The notes below the pieces were generated by a model. The model was given only the letters and a program-made list of their open reading frames with translations, searched no databases and had not been told where the DNA came from. From Dryocola sp032051265 (GTDB lineage: Bacteria > Pseudomonadota > Gammaproteobacteria > Enterobacterales > Enterobacteriaceae): a DNA stretch of 64,000 nucleotides. The DNA lies in contig DAMBYU010000006.1 in the NCBI GenBank assembly GCA_032051265.1, forward strand, positions 62,001 to 126,000, read 5' to 3'. A program made the translations under genes and the position numbers. This document shows, one piece after another, positions 63,619 through 64,000 of the stretch (position 1 is its first letter; every line of letters begins with the position of its first letter).

Positions 63619-64000
63619 ATGCCACTGACCGATTTTGAGCACTCTGACCCTTACACGCTCGGCATTGAACTGGAAATGCAGATTGTTAATCCGCCTACCT
63701 ATGATTTAAGCCAGGATTCCTCGCTGCTGATTAAGGATCTCAAAGGCCGTATTAGCGCAGGCGCCGTAAAACACGACATCACCGAAAGCATGCTGGAGAT
63801 TGCCACTGACGTGTGCAAAGACGTGGAAGAAGCAAGCACGCAGCTTACGGATTTGCGCCATCGGGTTTTGCAGACCGCTAACAACCATCATCGGGCGATT
63901 TGCGGCGGCGGTACGCATCCCTGGCAAAAATGGCAGCGCCAGGAAGTGTGCCAGAACGAGCGTTATAACCGTACCCTTGAGCAGTTTGGCTATCTGATGA
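63619..64000 (+). CDS. ybdK: YbdK, glutamate-cysteine-ligase-like carboxylate-amine ligase (N-terminal part)
   Basis: The first 127 codons are visible; the window ends inside the gene. It begins MPLTDFEHSDPYTLGIELEMQIVNPPTYDLSQDS-type sequence with the family's GIELEMQ metal/nucleotide-binding motif and CGGGTHPWQKWQ. E. coli YbdK has weak gamma-glutamylcysteine synthetase activity in vitro; the natural role is unclear. Confidence 0.92.
   Translation, partial: MPLTDFEHSDPYTLGIELEMQIVNPPTYDLSQDSSLLIKDLKGRISAGAVKHDITESMLEIATDVCKDVEEASTQLTDLRHRVLQTANNHHRAICGGGTHPWQKWQRQEVCQNERYNRTLEQFGYLM

Noticed and set aside
1..64000. CRISPR array, insertion sequence, transposase, integrase or rRNA
   Set aside because: No regularly spaced repeats, transposase or integrase signatures or rRNA sequence were seen on either strand, despite a tRNA site often used by phages.

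Overview
The window is a stretch of enterobacterial chromosome. The backbone genes match the Escherichia coli 13-15 minute region nearly protein for protein: glt, leuS-lptE-holA-nadD-cobC, rsfS-rlmH-mrdAB-rlpA-dacA-ybeD-lipB, lipA-tatE-ybeM-crcB-cspE-pagP, dcuC, rna, rnk, ybcJ-folD, argU, ybdJ-ybdK. Accessory content differs from E. coli, which suggests an Enterobacter/Kosakonia/Cedecea-like member of the Enterobacteriaceae. I cannot name a species from sequence alone.

Layout. 1-2.6 kb: end of gltI, the SroC small RNA and gltJKL (glutamate/aspartate ABC importer). 2.6-16.6 kb: a conserved housekeeping block for leucyl-tRNA synthesis, LPS export, DNA polymerase III delta, NAD synthesis, ribosome silencing, cell elongation and wall enzymes, and lipoate ligation. 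16.9-23.4 kb: a treZ-treY-glgX cassette placed between lipB and lipA, forming a complete glycogen/maltodextrin-to-trehalose route. 23.6-27.5 kb: lipA, tatE, ybeM, crcB, a 28-residue membrane peptide gene, cspE and pagP. 27.7-34.4 kb: an inserted copper/silver efflux operon (Cys/His/Met-rich secreted protein, cusF, a CzcC-like outer-membrane factor, a CusB with a fused CusF domain, cusA). 34.7-37.0 kb: dcuC and rna, without the citrate fermentation genes that separate them in E. coli K-12.

37.1-44.6 kb: an alpha-glucoside cluster (binding protein, two permeases, ATPase, two GH13 glucosidases) resembling palatinose/trehalulose (pal) or agl loci. 44.8-48.1 kb: a small protein, an alpha/beta hydrolase, a GntP-family permease preceded by two tandem GntR-type operators, and rnk. 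48.1-52.6 kb: a regulatory island with a perfect CRP site, a MarT/FidL-like membrane regulator pair, an orphan sigma-54 activator and a DUF1311 protein. 52.8-55.5 kb: a PTS IICB permease and LacI-family regulator under a 33-bp palindromic operator. 55.6-59.1 kb: ybcJ, folD, argU tRNA, BCCT transporter. 59.4-61.0 kb: TetR regulator divergent from an EamA exporter. 61.2-62.9 kb: an AT-rich patch with two small frameshifted genes and two tandem hexapeptide acetyltransferases. The window closes with ybdJ and the start of ybdK.

No CRISPR array, transposase, integrase or rRNA was seen. The novelty lies in accessory carbohydrate, metal and regulatory modules inserted between conserved genes. I did not find a clearly unprecedented system; the best candidates are the regulatory island (48-52 kb), the CusB-CusF fusion operon and the acetyltransferase/small-gene patch (61-63 kb).
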